This document shows positions 44,770 to 56,880 of a stretch of 64,000 nucleotides of DNA, piece by piece; the stretch's first letter is position 1, and every line of letters begins with the position of its first letter. The notes beneath the pieces are model-generated. The model worked only from the letters and a program-made list of their open reading frames with translations. It was not told where the DNA came from and made no database searches. The translations under genes were made by a program, and so were the position numbers. The DNA comes from Brachypterus glaber. Its lineage: Eukaryota; Arthropoda; Insecta; Coleoptera; Kateretidae. The stretch lies in the NCBI GenBank assembly GCA_958510825.1, contig OY294044.1, positions 44,677,851 through 44,741,850 on the forward strand, read 5' to 3'.

Positions 44770-46310
44770 ACTTAATAAGATTCAGCTCCCAGCTACCAAA
44801 ACATCATACCTTGTCAGAAAAGCCCTATTTTTTTAATTCTTGTATAACCTCGTTATTATAAAATATGTATATTGATTTAAAATTTGGGTAACACTTGGCT
44901 CTCGTGAGTGACTATAATTTTATAAAAAAAATGTGGTCAATTTTTACTTAAAAAATACCTTTTTTGGAGAGCAACGATGTAAAACTATAGGTATCCAATT
45001 TTTTAGTTCTATGGTATTTCCACAGACTAACGATGCCCCTGCTTGCTAGATCAATTATAGTTAAGGTCTGCACGTATGCCATTTTCCCTGTGTTTTTGTG
45101 TAAATTTGATCGATTGCAGTCTTAAAATAATTTGGACAGACATTTAACAAAATTTTGGAACTTTTATAATGTGGTGTGAAAAAGTCATTTTTTTCTTCTA
45201 TTTTTTAATTAGAAAACAGTTTTTTGCCATTTTCTCGTTAAGGGTGATAGATATTATCAAAATTTAAAAACTGTAACTTAAAACATAACTTTTGATAAAA
45301 AAAAGGATTCTTATTTTTTTTTGTCAAAAATAAGCTAAGCGTCAAAACTAGGCCGACAAATATTTTTTTGGTAACTGCATTTTTTATTAAAAATATATAA
45401 AAATCAATTTTTTAAACAATTTTCTTATTTTAAGTTTTTTTCTTACTTCATTAGTTTTTAAAATATGGCTATTTTTGCAATTCTGCAACTCTGACGTGCT
45501 ATAACTCGAAAACAAATGAAGTAAAAAAATAAATTAATAAAACAACATTGCTTAAAAAATTTCTTTTTATATATATTTAATAAAAATTGCATAGTTACCA
45601 AAAAAATATTTGTCGGTCTAGTTTTTGGTAAAAGTTAAATTTTAAGTTAAATCTTTTGAATTTAGATAATATCTCTCACCGTTAACGAGAAAATGGCAAA
45701 AAACTGATTTTTATTCAAAAATAGAAAAAAAAATCACTTTATCACCCCACATTATAAAAGTTCCTATTTTTTTTTAAATGTCTGTCCAAAATGCGACGAT
45801 TCGTTTTGTATAAGACTGCAATCGATCAAATTTACCAAAAAAATACAGGGAAAATGGCGTACGTGCAGGCCTTCACTATAATAATTATCAATTATTGATC
45901 TAGCAAGCGTGGGCATCGTTAGTCTGTGGAAATACCATAGAACTAAAGAGTTGGATACCTATAGTTTCACGCATATTTCATGGTTTTTCTGGATATCGTT
46001 GCTCTAGAATTTTCTCTCAAAAAAAAATATATATATATATTATTTAAACAAAAATGATCACAACAATTTTGAACAAGAATTAAAAAATTGGGGCTTTTCT
46101 GACAAGCTATGATGTTTCTGTAGCTGGGGCCGAGTTTGGGGCCCGATCAAGCATATTTCATGGTTTTTTTCTCTCAAAAAAAAAATATATATATATTATT
46201 TAAACAAAAATGATCACAACAATTTTGAACAAGAATTAAAAAATTGGGGCTTTTCTGACAAGCTATGATGTTTCTGTAGCTGGGGCCGAGTTCGGGGCCC
46301 GATCAAGCAA
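44770..46310. mobile_element. Foldback element with duplicated right arm
   Basis: Inverse pairs: 'cttgtcagaaaagcc' (44813) with 'ggcttttctgacaag' (46088), 'cacagactaacgatgcc' (45021) with 'ggcatcgttagtctgtg' (45914), 'gatcgattgcagtc' (45107) with 'gactgcaatcgatc' (45824), and 'ccattttctcgttaa' with 'ttaacgagaaaatgg'. The outer right part is repeated in tandem: about 46028-46145 and 46178-46310 share 'gatcacaacaattttgaaca' and 'gctggggccgagtt'. Confidence 0.75.
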
Positions 46311-46481
46311 TAGGATCGACTTCCATATAGAAACGCACAAAAAAAAATAAGAAATTTCCAAACACCCTTGCAAAAATGTACCCCAAAATCGTGTGAAAGA
46401 ACAGCGAAATTATAGTTAAGTTAAAACTTTTAAAAAATCTAAAAAAAGAACAATTCAATTTTTTCAGAAAAGAAATACTTT

Positions 46482-47040
46482 TTTGCACGACCAAGACTAA
46501 ACCCTAATTTAACGCTTTCATTTTCGGGACTAAACATGCCGTTTTTCTTCCAAGGGAAAAAAATCACGGCAACCTTGATAATATTAAAATATTATACATA
46601 CCTACTATTTTTTGTAATAAATTAGCGATTCAAACGAATTTATTTGATTTTAACAAAGAAAACCTTTAAAAATAACATTGTTTAAATTACTTAAAATTTA
46701 TCATCTTCATCCATTTTTTCAAACTGACGTTTGTGTTAACCATATTAAAAAATAACTGAAATCGCGATAGCGTTGAAACTGACTTTTCGCAAATCACAGG
46801 CATCTTGATAAATTACGAAATTAAAACACCCGATTTTTGACGCATGGTTTTTAATTTTATCTACCTACCTAAATTATGTTCGGTCGTGCAAAAAATAGTG
46901 TATATACCTCAGGACTAAACGTTGCTGTTTTAGTCCCTTGCATTTCTGTTTCCCTCGCTCACTACTCTCGCTCAGGAAACACTCATGCAGCGGGACTAGA
47001 ATAGCCAGTTTAGTCCCTTGGTATATAAATAACTATTATT
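46482..47040. repeat. Possible MITE with GGGACTAAAC words
   Basis: 'ttttttgcacgacc' at 46482 and 'ggtcgtgcaaaaaa' at 46884 face each other. 'gactaaac' or its inverse 'tttagtcc' occurs about six times. Limits and class are unclear. Confidence 0.35.
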
Positions 47041-47108
47041 AAAAGGATTAATCGTACCAAATTAAAGAAAAAATAAAAAGTTATAGTGAATAATTTGATA
47101 CCTAATAA

Positions 47109-48066
47109 TACCGGGTGTCCCACCAGGTTCTTGACAAGCTATATCTCCGTTATTTAAAAAGATAGAATTTTTTGCAAAAAACAGCGTTAAATGGGAGCCA
47201 TTGAAATTTTTATTCACGTATCCAAAACCACTCCTTGCTTACCCACCCCTTTAAAACCACCCCCAACTTTTGTTTTTCAAATAGCATTCTCCCATTTTTA
47301 TCAAAGCATATGAAAGTACATTTCATTCTGAATTCAACCATGTATTATAAGTGGTATCTTATCATTTAAGGGGCTTCAAATAACAATTATTATTTATTAA
47401 TAATAGTGTGGTATTTAGAACAAAGTTGCAGGTGGTTCCAGGAGATATATAATCTAACTTGTTTTTGGAAAAAAATTGATGAAAAATATTGCTTGTGATC
47501 TGATTGGGTTGTACTTTGGAGCCCCTTAACAAATAAGATATCACATGGTTGAATTTAGAATGAAATGTGCTTTCATATTCTTTAATAAAAATAGGGGGGT
47601 GCTATTTAAAAACAAAAGTTTATGTGGTTCCAAGAGGGTGGGTAAGTAAGGGGTAGTTTTGCATAAGTCAGCAAATTCTACTTTGACTCGCATTTACTTT
47701 TGTTTTTTTTTCAATTTTTTTTTATCTTTTTAAACAACGGAGATATAGCCCGTTTAAAACCTGGGGGGACAATATTATTAATAAATAATAGTTATTTGGA
47801 GCCCCTTTAAGAAACAAGATACTACTTACATGGTTGAATTAAGAATAACATTTACTTGCATATTCTTTGATAAAAATGGGGGGGGGGGGTGCTATTTAAA
47901 AAACAGAAGTTGGGGTGGTTTCAAGGGGGTTGATAAGCAAGGGGTGGTTTTGGTTACGTGAATAAAAATTTCAATGGCTCCCATTTAACGCTGTTTCTTG
48001 CAAAAAATTCTATCTTTTTAAATAACGAATATATAGCTTGTCAAGAACCTGGTGGGACACCCGGTA
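47109..48066. mobile_element. Foldback element with TACCGGGTGTCCCACC end
   Basis: The left end taccgggtgtcccaccaggt with 'tcttgacaagctatat' is mirrored at 48030-48066. Arms stay inverse for several hundred bases ('gttaaatgggagccattga' with 'tcaatggctcccatttaac'). Inner modules match 3420-4140. No transposase. Confidence 0.85.
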
Positions 48067-48838
48067 TAATCTGATTGATTTAAAACTGTATCGTTACGTA
48101 TTAAGTTGATATTTCAATCTCAATAATTAAAAAGTAACGACTGCGAATGATATTTTTCAAAATAAAAATTAAAAATAGATAAACAGAAATTTGTTTAATT
48201 CGTACGGTGAACCACTACAAAATATTTGTAAATTTTTGAGCTTATCTTTAACAACTTCGAAAATCACCGAGATTTTATATATATTTTTATATGTATATCT
48301 TCACAGATTGTTGTACGTCTCATGTCCATTATAAAATCCACGTACTGTATAAAAAGCCACGAAAGCCAAAGAATCTTCAATATTAATTATATCCTAAATT
48401 AATTTAGTAACCAATAATTCGGTATTTCGGAATAATTTGGTGTAAAGTTTCACTATAATAACTAATAAGATTAATTATTGATTTTGTGGTTAGAAAAAGT
48501 TGCTTAATAGGTTTTAGAAACTATATAAGTTTTAAAGATATTAGTTCCCAGCCTTTTAAGTGGATTTAAAGTTTTTGGAAAGTTCATCAAACAACAGATT
48601 TTAATCTTAATATTACTTATTACTTACCAAAATTTTAGTTTTAATATCAAATTTATATTCATTCTGTATTATAACGATTATAATTAACTTTAATAGCATA
48701 TTAAATTTACTGAAATATCTTAAACGTTAAAGTTATATATTAAAAAAAAAAAGGTTTGTGACTAATCTCAATGAGATGTTTTACGTACAGTTTTTTTATA
48801 GTTTTATTCAACTATTTTTGTACTAAGAGCCAGGGTTG
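48067..48838. other. Non-coding stretch
   Basis: AT-rich; nothing recognised. Confidence 0.4.
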
Positions 48839-49165
48839 CTTCCATGAGGGGAGGGGTAGGGGGGTGGCCGCCCCCCCAATCACGCCCCTAGCTTGGGAAA
48901 TTGGTCAGTAAATTCTTAAAGCTCTCTTGTCTAGTTGGGAAAGTCGGAGTACAGTTGGGAAAACTGAAGTAGTACAGTTGGGTATTTTTTCAGAGAGGAG
49001 GACCTTTTTTTTAGTCATCAACATTTTCTGTGAGGGGTAAAGTTTTTTGGTGTTTAAAGTAAAGTATAGTTGGGGTTTTTTATTTTTAATTGAGGACCTT
49101 TTTTATTATTCATCAAAAATTTCTGGCAGGGGTAAAGTTTTTTTGGAGTTGGGTGCTCCTTATTT
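48839..49165 (-). repeat. G-rich repeat, inverse copy of the 58.4-kb family
   Basis: It begins with a G-run tract 'gaggggaggggtaggggggt' followed by a C-run. Two units 'gaggacctttttt', 'agtcatcaa', 'ggggtaaagttttttt' are the reverse complements of the units at 58460-58765. Confidence 0.6.
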
Positions 49166-49876
49166 GTGTACGCTATTATATTAAAACTGTTAATACAGCA
49201 ACTTTAAATTTTCTTCCAGATAAATTAAACTGTTTCTTAAAAAATCGTAATTTTATTTAAAAAATTATTTTTATTTAATCCCTATGACACTCTACACCCG
49301 TCATATCGGGCTTTTATGCACGTTTGGATAATCACAATATTTTTTCTTACCTCTGTTTTCAGTACGAGTTCTATTATTTAGCAGCAGATTGAATCTGAAA
49401 AAGAAAATATCTCATAAAATTGTAAAATCAGAAAATCGGTACGACGAACCACAAAACATCCTTATCTCTCCAAGTTTTACCAAAAACACACTTTTATTAA
49501 CAGTAACTATTTTTGAAAAGAGACAAAATTGTCCTAAAATTTATAAATTCTGTACAAATTATTTTTATTTTATTTATTTTTGTTATTTTTTTTAATCAGT
49601 GATACTGAAAAAAATGTCTTAGAGAATTGTCCTTTAAGCAAGGGGTAAACCACTGAATGTAATAAATGTAATAAATATAATTCGGCAAGTTAAAAATATA
49701 TTTTTAAAGTAACTCATTTCCCCGGCTTTTGGAGCTTTTAGCACCCAAAGAAACCGGATCCAAAACCCACCAATCTGGAAATAGCTTAATTTAAATGTAC
49801 TTGACATATAAAAATACAGCCGGGAGAAAATAATTAAATAAAAATGGTCGTCAGCTCTTCGACTATAAAATATAAA
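49166..49876. other. Non-coding stretch
   Basis: No gene recognised; short frames lack known motifs. Confidence 0.4.
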
Positions 49877-49879
49877 TAA

Positions 49880-50118
49880 GGGAACGTTCAAGTATTACGT
49901 AACACAAATTGTACCAAAATTCATACACTTCATACCCTGGCTCCCGCGTTATTAAAGGCTGTAGAGATTTTATATTTTGGCTACCCCCCCTAACACACCC
50001 CCTATTTGGGGGGTAAGCCAAAACATAAAATCTCTACCGCCTTTAATAACGCGAGAAACGGGGTATGAAGTGTATAAATTTTGGTACAATTTGCGTTACA
50101 TAATACTTGAACGTTCCC
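49880..50118. mobile_element. PIF/Harbinger-like MITE, 239 bp, TAA duplication
   Basis: Almost the whole element is one inverted repeat starting GGGAACGTTCAAGTATTACG, with 'atacacttcatacc', 'cgcgttattaaagg' and 'tagagattttat' mirrored in order and a C-run/G-run near the centre. TAA lies immediately outside both ends (49877-49879 and 50119-50121), matching the TWA rule of PIF/Harbinger. Confidence 0.85.
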
Positions 50119-50176
50119 TAATAACCGAGATACAACAATATCAATTTATAGCTAAGATATGATAGGTTTCAATTTA

Positions 50177-50795
50177 TACAGAGCGGTCCAAAAGTAACCC
50201 CCCCCCTTTTAACTTTTGAACGAGTTGAGATATCGACTTCAAATTTAGAACTCTTAAATAAGACAATTTAAACTATCTTTTAGCATATATTTGATATTTT
50301 CAGCTCTTAAAATGTGGACAGGGGGGCATGGGGGGACATTTTTTTAAATGGAAAGGGGGGTCGTGTGATACATCATTTTAAAGCTTATAAAATTCTCTAT
50401 TTAAACTAACATTTTTAAATTTTTAGAAAATGTTTTTTAAGGTTTTGATTTTTCAATTTTGTGTGCTAAAACATTCGATTTTTTAAGTTTTTTTTTTTTA
50501 GAGGAAATTTGACATTAATACCCATTTTCAACCCCATTTTAAACCCAATTTTTTTTTTTTTTATTTAAAAGTATGGAAAAATGGAGAATTTTATAAGCTT
50601 TAAAATGATGTATTACACGACCCCATTTAAAAAATGTGCCTCATGCCCCCCTGCCCTCATTTTAAGAGCTGAAAATATTAAATATATGCTAAAAGATAGT
50701 TTAAGCTGTCTTATTTAAAAGTTCCAAATTTGAAGTCGATATCTCAACTGGTTTAAAAGTTAAGAGGGGGGGGGTGACTTTTGGACCGCTCTGTA
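50177..50795. mobile_element. Foldback MITE, TACAGAGCGGTCC end
   Basis: A complete copy of the family seen at 5969-6653. The ends are TACAGAGCGGTCCAAAAGT and its inverse; the arms mirror through 'gagatatcgacttcaaattt', 'aaactatcttttagcatata', 'gggggacattttt' and 'cattttcaaccccattttaa' near the centre. It abuts the next foldback at 50800. Confidence 0.88.
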
Positions 50796-50799
50796 TAAT

Positions 50800-52388
50800 A
50801 CACTGCCCAGTAAAATCGCTTTCCCATTTTTCACCTCCGCGCATTAAATGGATTTTTTATTATCAGATTCACTTTCAGCAACCTCAAAAACCCCAATATA
50901 CAAGTTTTCACTAAAACTACCCCCCACCTTTCAGGGGATGAAGTTAGAAATTTTTTTATTATCAGATTAACTTTTAGCTATCTCTAAAACCCCTATATAT
51001 CAATTTTCACAAAAACTACCCCCCACTCCTTAGGGGGTGGAATTGGAAAAATTTTATTATCAAATTCAGTATCGTCGTCCCCAAAAACCCCTATATATCA
51101 GTTTTGACGAAAATATTGAAAATATTTAAAAATATTTACCCCCTCACCCCCATGGGGGTGAAGTTAGAATTTTTTTATTATCATATTCAATTTCAGCAAC
51201 CTCAAAAACCCATATACAGTAATTTTCAAATTTTTGTGAAAATTATTGTATTTAGCCCATTTGCCCCCAAAAACAATCCCGAGCGAGAACTTTTGGTAAC
51301 ATACCTGTATGCCAAATTTCAAGACTGTAGCTTAAAGCGTTCTTAAGTTATCGTGGATACAAGATTTCCGGGACAGAACAATCAATCAACCGACAATTTT
51401 TAATTTTTTTTTTCCGTGTTTTTGCGTTTTATGATGTTTTATGGCGATATAAATCAATTTCAAACAAAAAAATGTCGGTTGGTCGATTGGCCGGTCGATC
51501 GGTCGATCGTTCTGTCCGGGAAATATTGTAAGCACCATAACTTAAGAACGCTTTAAGCTAGAGACTTGAAATTTGGCATACAGGTATGTTACCAAAAGTT
51601 CTTGCTCGGGATTGTTTTTGGGGGCAAATGGGCTAAATACAATCATTTTCACAAAAATTTGAAAATTACTGTATATGGGTTTTTGAGGTTGCTGAAATTG
51701 AATATGATAATAAAAAAATTCTAACTTCACCCCCATGGGGGTGAGGGGGTAAATATTTTTAAATATTTTCAATATTTTCGTTAAAACTGGTATATAGGGG
51801 TGGTGGTGACCATTGGCAAGGGGGGCAAATGGGGAAAGATACTTTTTTACAAAAAATTGAAAATTGCTATTTTTAAGGTTGCTGAAATTGAATTTGATTA
51901 ATATTTGGTAAATATTTTTAAATATTTTCAATATTTGTATATAGGGGTTTTTGGGGTCGACGAATCTGAATCTGATAATTATTTTTTTTAATTTCACCCC
52001 CTCAGAGGCGGGGGGTAGTTTTCCTGGAAATTGTTATATTGGGCTTTTTAAGGCTGCTGAAAGTGAATCTGATAATAAAAAAAATTCTAACTTTATCCCC
52101 TGAAGGGTACTTTTCATGGAAATTTGTATATTGGGGTTTTTGAGGTTGCTGAAAGTGAATCTGATAATAAAAAAATCTAACTCCACCCCCGGAGGGGCGG
52201 GGGTGGTTTTCTGGAAAATACCAAATCTTAACATTTTTATAAATGCACCCCCTGAGGGGCGGGGGTAGTTATCGTGAAAATTGGTATAAAGGGGGTTTTG
52301 AGGTTGCTGAAAGGGAATCTGATAATAAAAATCCATTTCACGCGCAGAGGTGAAAAATGGAAAAGCTCTTGTACTGGGCAGTGTATTA
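50800..52388. mobile_element. Foldback element built of tandem modules
   Basis: Ends 'atacactgcccagta' and 'tactgggcagtgtat'. Each arm consists of four to five repeats of about 85-120 bp: 'ttattatcagattcactttc', 'agcaacctcaaaaaccccta', 'ctaccccccac', and their inverse on the right. The centre (51230-51600) is a tighter palindrome with 'aatcaatcaaccgaca' and 'gtcggttggtcgattgg', and 'aacaatcccgagcgagaac' against 'gttcttgctcgggattgtt'. Confidence 0.85.
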
Positions 52389-52740
52389 ATTAGTTTTTTT
52401 TTTACCTTTTTGTTAGAATCGCCTGTATAGAGTATTCACCGGGACAAGTTAATACATATTTTCCGATTTTTTACCTATAAACCAAGTCTTCTTTAAGAAG
52501 TTAATAACTTTAAAAAAGGGGAAAGCAAAAGACAAATATCTCTGAATTTTAATTGGCCTCGAAGGGAAAAGCCACTCCCCCACTAGATAATAATTTATGT
52601 TACAGTTATGTAAAATCATTCTTAATCTCTTCCTATATATTTTCTAGTAATCTAGGACAGAGAGAACAAGTTATTATATTATAAATACTTGCTTCTTACT
52701 TTCAAGATAATGAAAAATAATTTAAGAGTCGTGAAATACA
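52389..52740. other. Non-coding stretch
   Basis: Nothing recognised. Confidence 0.4.
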
Positions 52741-52748
52741 CTAAGAAT

Positions 52749-53003
52749 CAGGGTCGTAGCGAAGAAGATTTCGTGGGGGTGGGAGGTCAAAAATGATAAC
52801 TTTTTAGCCTAAAAACTTATGCATTTTGAATCAATGAAATATGCAACTTTTTTCTTCTACAAAAAAGTTAATGACTAAAAAAAAAGTCCCACCCTTTCGT
52901 GAAATATGCAACTTTTGTATTTGAATCCATGAAATAGGCAACTTTTTTGATTTTAAGATAGATGGAGGAAAGGTTCAACCCACCCCCCATAGCTACGGAC
53001 CTG
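52749..53003. mobile_element. hAT-like MITE, 255 bp, exact 8-bp duplication
   Basis: 'ctaagaat' lies at 52741-52748 and 53004-53011. Ends are CAGGGTCGTAGC and GCTACGGACCTG, imperfect 12-bp inverted repeats. The body resembles the family near 58366 ('cgtagc', 'tcaaaaat', 'atatgcaacttttgtattt'). The 8-bp duplication and CAGG-type end point to the hAT superfamily. Confidence 0.85.
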
Positions 53004-53011
53004 CTAAGAAT

Positions 53012-53361
53012 TTGTTATTTGTGATTTAATTATCGGCTATCGATATCAGAATTTAAAATAATATACTTATATAAAATAGATGCCAAAAGATACATCAAGT
53101 TTTCTTATTTAAATGTTTCAAGTTTGAAGTTGATAGCTCAAATTAAGAAAATCTTTGAAAATATGATGAAGGCACTACTACGATATGAAAAAACCCAAAT
53201 TAACAGTCAGATTTTTTCTAATAATTATGTAAATATAACTTTCAAAGGAATGTAATTAAAAAAAAAAAATAAATAAATAAATTAGATATGTAGTTTCTTT
53301 AGAACTGTATTTCAATGCACAATAAGTGTATAAAATAAAATTTCATACATTTAATTATATT
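53012..53361. other. Non-coding stretch
   Basis: Nothing recognised apart from a short 'ttcttatttaaatgtttcaagt' resemblance to foldback arms near 53098. Confidence 0.4.
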
Positions 53362-53569
53362 CACTGAGAATTCGTTTAGTAAATACTAAACGTTTTAGTT
53401 TATTTGGAACCCCAGGCAACCTTTGTTATTAATTACAAGTTGTTACAGTAAAACATAACAGAACAACGATATTTTTTACTGTAACATCTTGTAATTAATA
53501 AAACAAATGTTGCCTGGGGTTCCAAATAGGCAAAAACATTCAGTATTTACTACGGTAAAGAATTCTGTG
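53362..53569. mobile_element. CACTGAGAATTC foldback MITE
   Basis: The two halves are inverse: 'cactgagaattc', 'tttggaaccccaggcaacc', 'attaattacaagttgttaca' mirror 'gaattctgtg', 'gttgcctggggttccaaa' and 'atcttgtaattaat'. About 208 bp, no coding frame. Confidence 0.85.
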
Positions 53570-53643
53570 CCGAATAATAATTTTAATTATTTATAAAAAA
53601 TGTTTTTTTGAATTAGTCACTACATAATAGTAATAGTAACTGT

Positions 53644-53802
53644 ACACAGAAAAAACGGATTCCTTGAACCACGTGTCTTTGGAAATGTTCGAAGCCATAT
53701 TCTCTTCTTTCAAGGCTGGCATATTCTTGAAACAAAAGAATATGGCTTTGAACATATACAAAGACACGTGTCCTTGGTTCAAGAAATCCGTGTTTTCTAT
53801 GT
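53644..53802. mobile_element. Foldback MITE, ACAYAGAAAA end
   Basis: 'cggattccttgaacc', 'cacgtgtctttg', 'gccatattctcttc' and 'caaggctgg' are mirrored by 'caaagacacgtgtccttgg' and 'ttcaagaaatccg', then 'tctatgt'. Related copies are at 57728-57983 and 58064-58228. Confidence 0.85.
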
Positions 53803-53900
53803 AATAATAATAATAATAATAATAATAGTAACTGAAGATAATAATAAAACCAACTTAAAAATTATAAGTATAAAATGTTTAAAATATTTATATTTTTTTA

Positions 53901-54124
53901 CACTGAGAATTCATTACCTTAGTAAATACTGAACGGTTTTTCCTATTTGGAACCCCAGGCAACATTTTTTATTAATTACAAGTTATTACAGTAAAAAATA
54001 ACGTTGTTCTGTTACGTTTTACTGTAACCACTTATAATTAATAACAAATGTTGCCTGGTGTTCCAAATAGGCAAAAACCTCGGCAAAAACGTTTGGTATT
54101 TACTACGATAATGAATTTTCTGTG
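53901..54124. mobile_element. CACTGAGAATTC foldback MITE, TA-flanked copy
   Basis: Same family as 53362-53569. TA lies outside both ends (53899-53900 and 54125-54126), so a TA target duplication is likely, though not proven by the other copies. Confidence 0.82.
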
Positions 54125-54245
54125 TATACAAATAAATGTATGAAATTTTATTTTTTTTATTATTTTTGTACTATTTTTTTTATAAATATTTTTATTAGAA
54201 AAAAATTATAGGTGTTATAACACGAAAAAAAATAAATAAAAAGCT

Positions 54246-54300
54246 TATATGCTGCTAGCTGGATTCGAACTCGGAATTATTTATTAAGAGACTGAAATAT
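54246..54300 (-). other. B-box-like tRNA remnant
   Basis: The minus strand has 'ccgagttcgaatccagct', a good B-box core, with 'ctcttaat' upstream like an anticodon loop. No full cloverleaf can be drawn by eye; it may be a SINE head or tRNA pseudogene. Confidence 0.25.
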
Positions 54301-54535
54301 AGTTATCTACATTTCTATTTAATTTTTTTTCAAAAAAAAATGAAATTAATTTGAAAGTTATATTTTTATACTTCACTTTAATGTAAATTCTTTCATTTTA
54401 TATATTATTAGAAAAATCTGACCGTTAATTAGGTTTTTTCATATCGCAGAGGCGCTTTCAACATATTTTCAAAGATTTTCTTAATTTTTACCTTTATTTT
54501 AAACAAAATAAAAATTATTTTAGTTTTTTATTACG

Positions 54536-54942
54536 ATTATATCGTCGGCTTACAAGTAAAGAGCACTAAGTCCAAAAACATGGTTCTGAGATATTGACAA
54601 ATTTAACTTTCACTGTTGTTTTTTAATTTTTGTAATAATTGTTACAAAAATGCACGTTTCGCCAAACAAACACTTAGTCGCTTAGTGCAGAAATATTGGA
54701 AATAATCTACAAGTAAAACGCACTAAGTGCACTAAGTGACTTAGTGCCTATTGCCAGATAAAATTTTATTCAAAATCAAACTGGTGCGTTTTGTATAGTG
54801 GGTAACCCTCTTGGCAGTCCACCTAGAAGTTAGTTCGGTTTACCTGTACATAGATCATCAAAAATTAATTACAGTACCATAAAAATCCCATTTTTGCAAA
54901 AAAGTGACTTAGTGCCTTTTACTTGTAAGTCGACGATATAAT
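54536..54942. mobile_element. Foldback MITE, ATTATATCGTCG end
   Basis: 'attatatcgtcggcttacaa' + 'gtaaagagcactaagt' is mirrored by 'acttagtgccttttacttgt' + 'aagtcgacgatataat'. The word 'cactaagt' or its inverse recurs about seven times inside. No coding frame. Confidence 0.82.
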
Positions 54943-55239
54943 AAGAACAAACCTTGATGTAAAGTTTTTTTATTTTAGTATTTTTTTTTACTTTTGGACC
55001 TAAAACTCAAAAACTAGCCGTCAGATCAAGTCGGGTCAATGGAAGCTTTTGATCAGAAAGATAAAATCTACATCATACTAAAAATTTAGAATTTTTGACC
55101 GAAAGCCAGTTTCCATAAGAAACGTGCCTGTCTGCTTTGTTATGATAAAACGTAATACAAGAGGTAAGTACTTTTACATTTATAAATAAAATTTACGTTT
55201 GACAAAATGATGATATACTTAGTTTATCAGCTTTTATAT

Positions 55240-55370
55240 TTAATAGTATATTACGCACCGAGTACGGGAACCTAGTTTTTAGTGCACGAGAGTGCTGCGC
55301 CTCGTAAAAAAAGCGCTCGATGTACAATGAAATGGTTTACGTCGAGGTGCGTATACCATTATTCCTACGA
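55240..55370. repeat. Hairpin repeat
   Basis: 'tattacgcaccgagtac' faces 'gtcgaggtgcgtata', and 'tttttagtgcacgag' is shared with 6895-6915. Probably a remnant of the same MITE. Confidence 0.4.
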
Positions 55371-56584
55371 CCTAACACCTAAACATCAAAAAAACGGAAA
55401 AATTATCTTTAAATTAGTTTGTCAATTTGAGATTGTATTTGACGTTTACTAATATAAAAAATCAGCTGATCGTCACTTGCCAACCGTTGTCATAGGCCAC
55501 GGGAGGGAAATAGGCACTAACTACTAACTAGGTCATAGGAAAAATTTATTACTGCGTATATGTTAATGAAAATTATTATTAACAACACAATTTTACAGTT
55601 AATACAACGTAATTTCTTCTGTAATTTTACAGACTTTTTCTTTTTATCAGTGTAATTTAAACATTTTAATTTAAAACATCAATAACAAGTAGGTACCTCT
55701 TCTGTCGGACTTCACATATGCACTATGTATTTTATAATGCACAATAACCGGTTCTGCAGACGTAGATTGAATCTCATTATTAGTTATTTAATACCGATTT
55801 GAAAACAAAAGAGAAATTATGGCATTCAAACTAATAAAGTTGTAGCCAGATTGTCTGAGTCACGATTGAGAAAGCCTAGATTTATTTTCGAAATTGGAAA
55901 AAATCCTGTATGATAAAACGAAAATCGAAAAGGCGGAATTAAATTCTATTGAATTATTTCAGAGGCGTTACAAATCAGTAATGCATATCTGCTATAAGCA
56001 CACACGCATAAAATGGTTAAATTGAATGTAGTTATATGAGCAAATATGGTAGCCTAGTAGTGCTAACCTTAAAAATACTCTGTAATAAAATAATAAAAAA
56101 ATATAACATAAAATATTATATTTTAAAACAGAGCACTTTCAGAGCAACAAATAAAATTTATATACCACGACCAGGTCGAGGGTTATTGTTTAGGGTGGAC
56201 AAAGAAAATATTGTTTATTTTAACGAGAGTTCGTATATTTTAAAACAAAAAAATAATATACAAAAATCACAAAAATATTATAATAACTATAGTTACGAAA
56301 ATATAAGATGTCACAAAGAAATATAAGAAATATATAATAATTTCTGTTGGGAAATATACAGAAACTAGCACAATCTGTGAGTTTATAATTCTATAAATTG
56401 GCAAGTTACCAAATATATAAAAATAAGCTAAATACCTTAACAGTGGTTTGCACGTGCTAATTTTCAGCGCCTTCGCCAAATAACAAAATTTACAGTAGCT
56501 ATGTTATAGAGACGGGAAAGGTTTACAGTAAGGGAATAGTCTCTCGCTTGCCCGCCATTTTCAATTTTGAATTTTAAGGCCACA
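55371..56584. other. Non-coding stretch
   Basis: No gene recognised on either strand; frames at 56036-56326 and 56267-56479 are AT-biased and lack motifs. Confidence 0.4.
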
Positions 56585-56860
56585 TTTTGTTTCAGCGGCC
56601 CCAACAACCTTTATATATCAATTTTATTTTTTTTTTGTAAAAAATATTGTAGTTTTCCCTATTTGCCACCCTTGTCTCACCAAAAACAATCCCGAGCAAG
56701 AACTTTTAGTAACACAGCTGTATGCCAAATTGTTAGTCTCTAGCTTAAAGCTTTCATAGTTATTGTGCTTACAAGATTTTTCAGACATACTGATCGACCA
56801 ACCGACCGACCAAGCGACAATTTTTTTTGCTCTAGATGAAATATTATAAAACGCAAAAAT
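56585..56860. repeat. Truncated copy of the 50.8-kb foldback
   Basis: It shares 'caaaaacaatcccgagcaag', 'aacttttagtaacac', 'ctgtatgccaaat', 'tagcttaaagc' and 'cgaccaaccgaccgacca' with the centre of 50800-52388. Only one arm and part of the centre are present. Confidence 0.65.
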
Positions 56861-56880
56861 ACGTAAAAAAAAGTTTTTCA

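Noticed and set aside
51542..52336. Frames of 151 and 100 codons on the minus strand
   Set aside because: They are translations of the tandem modules in the foldback arms; the repetitive peptide reflects DNA repetition.
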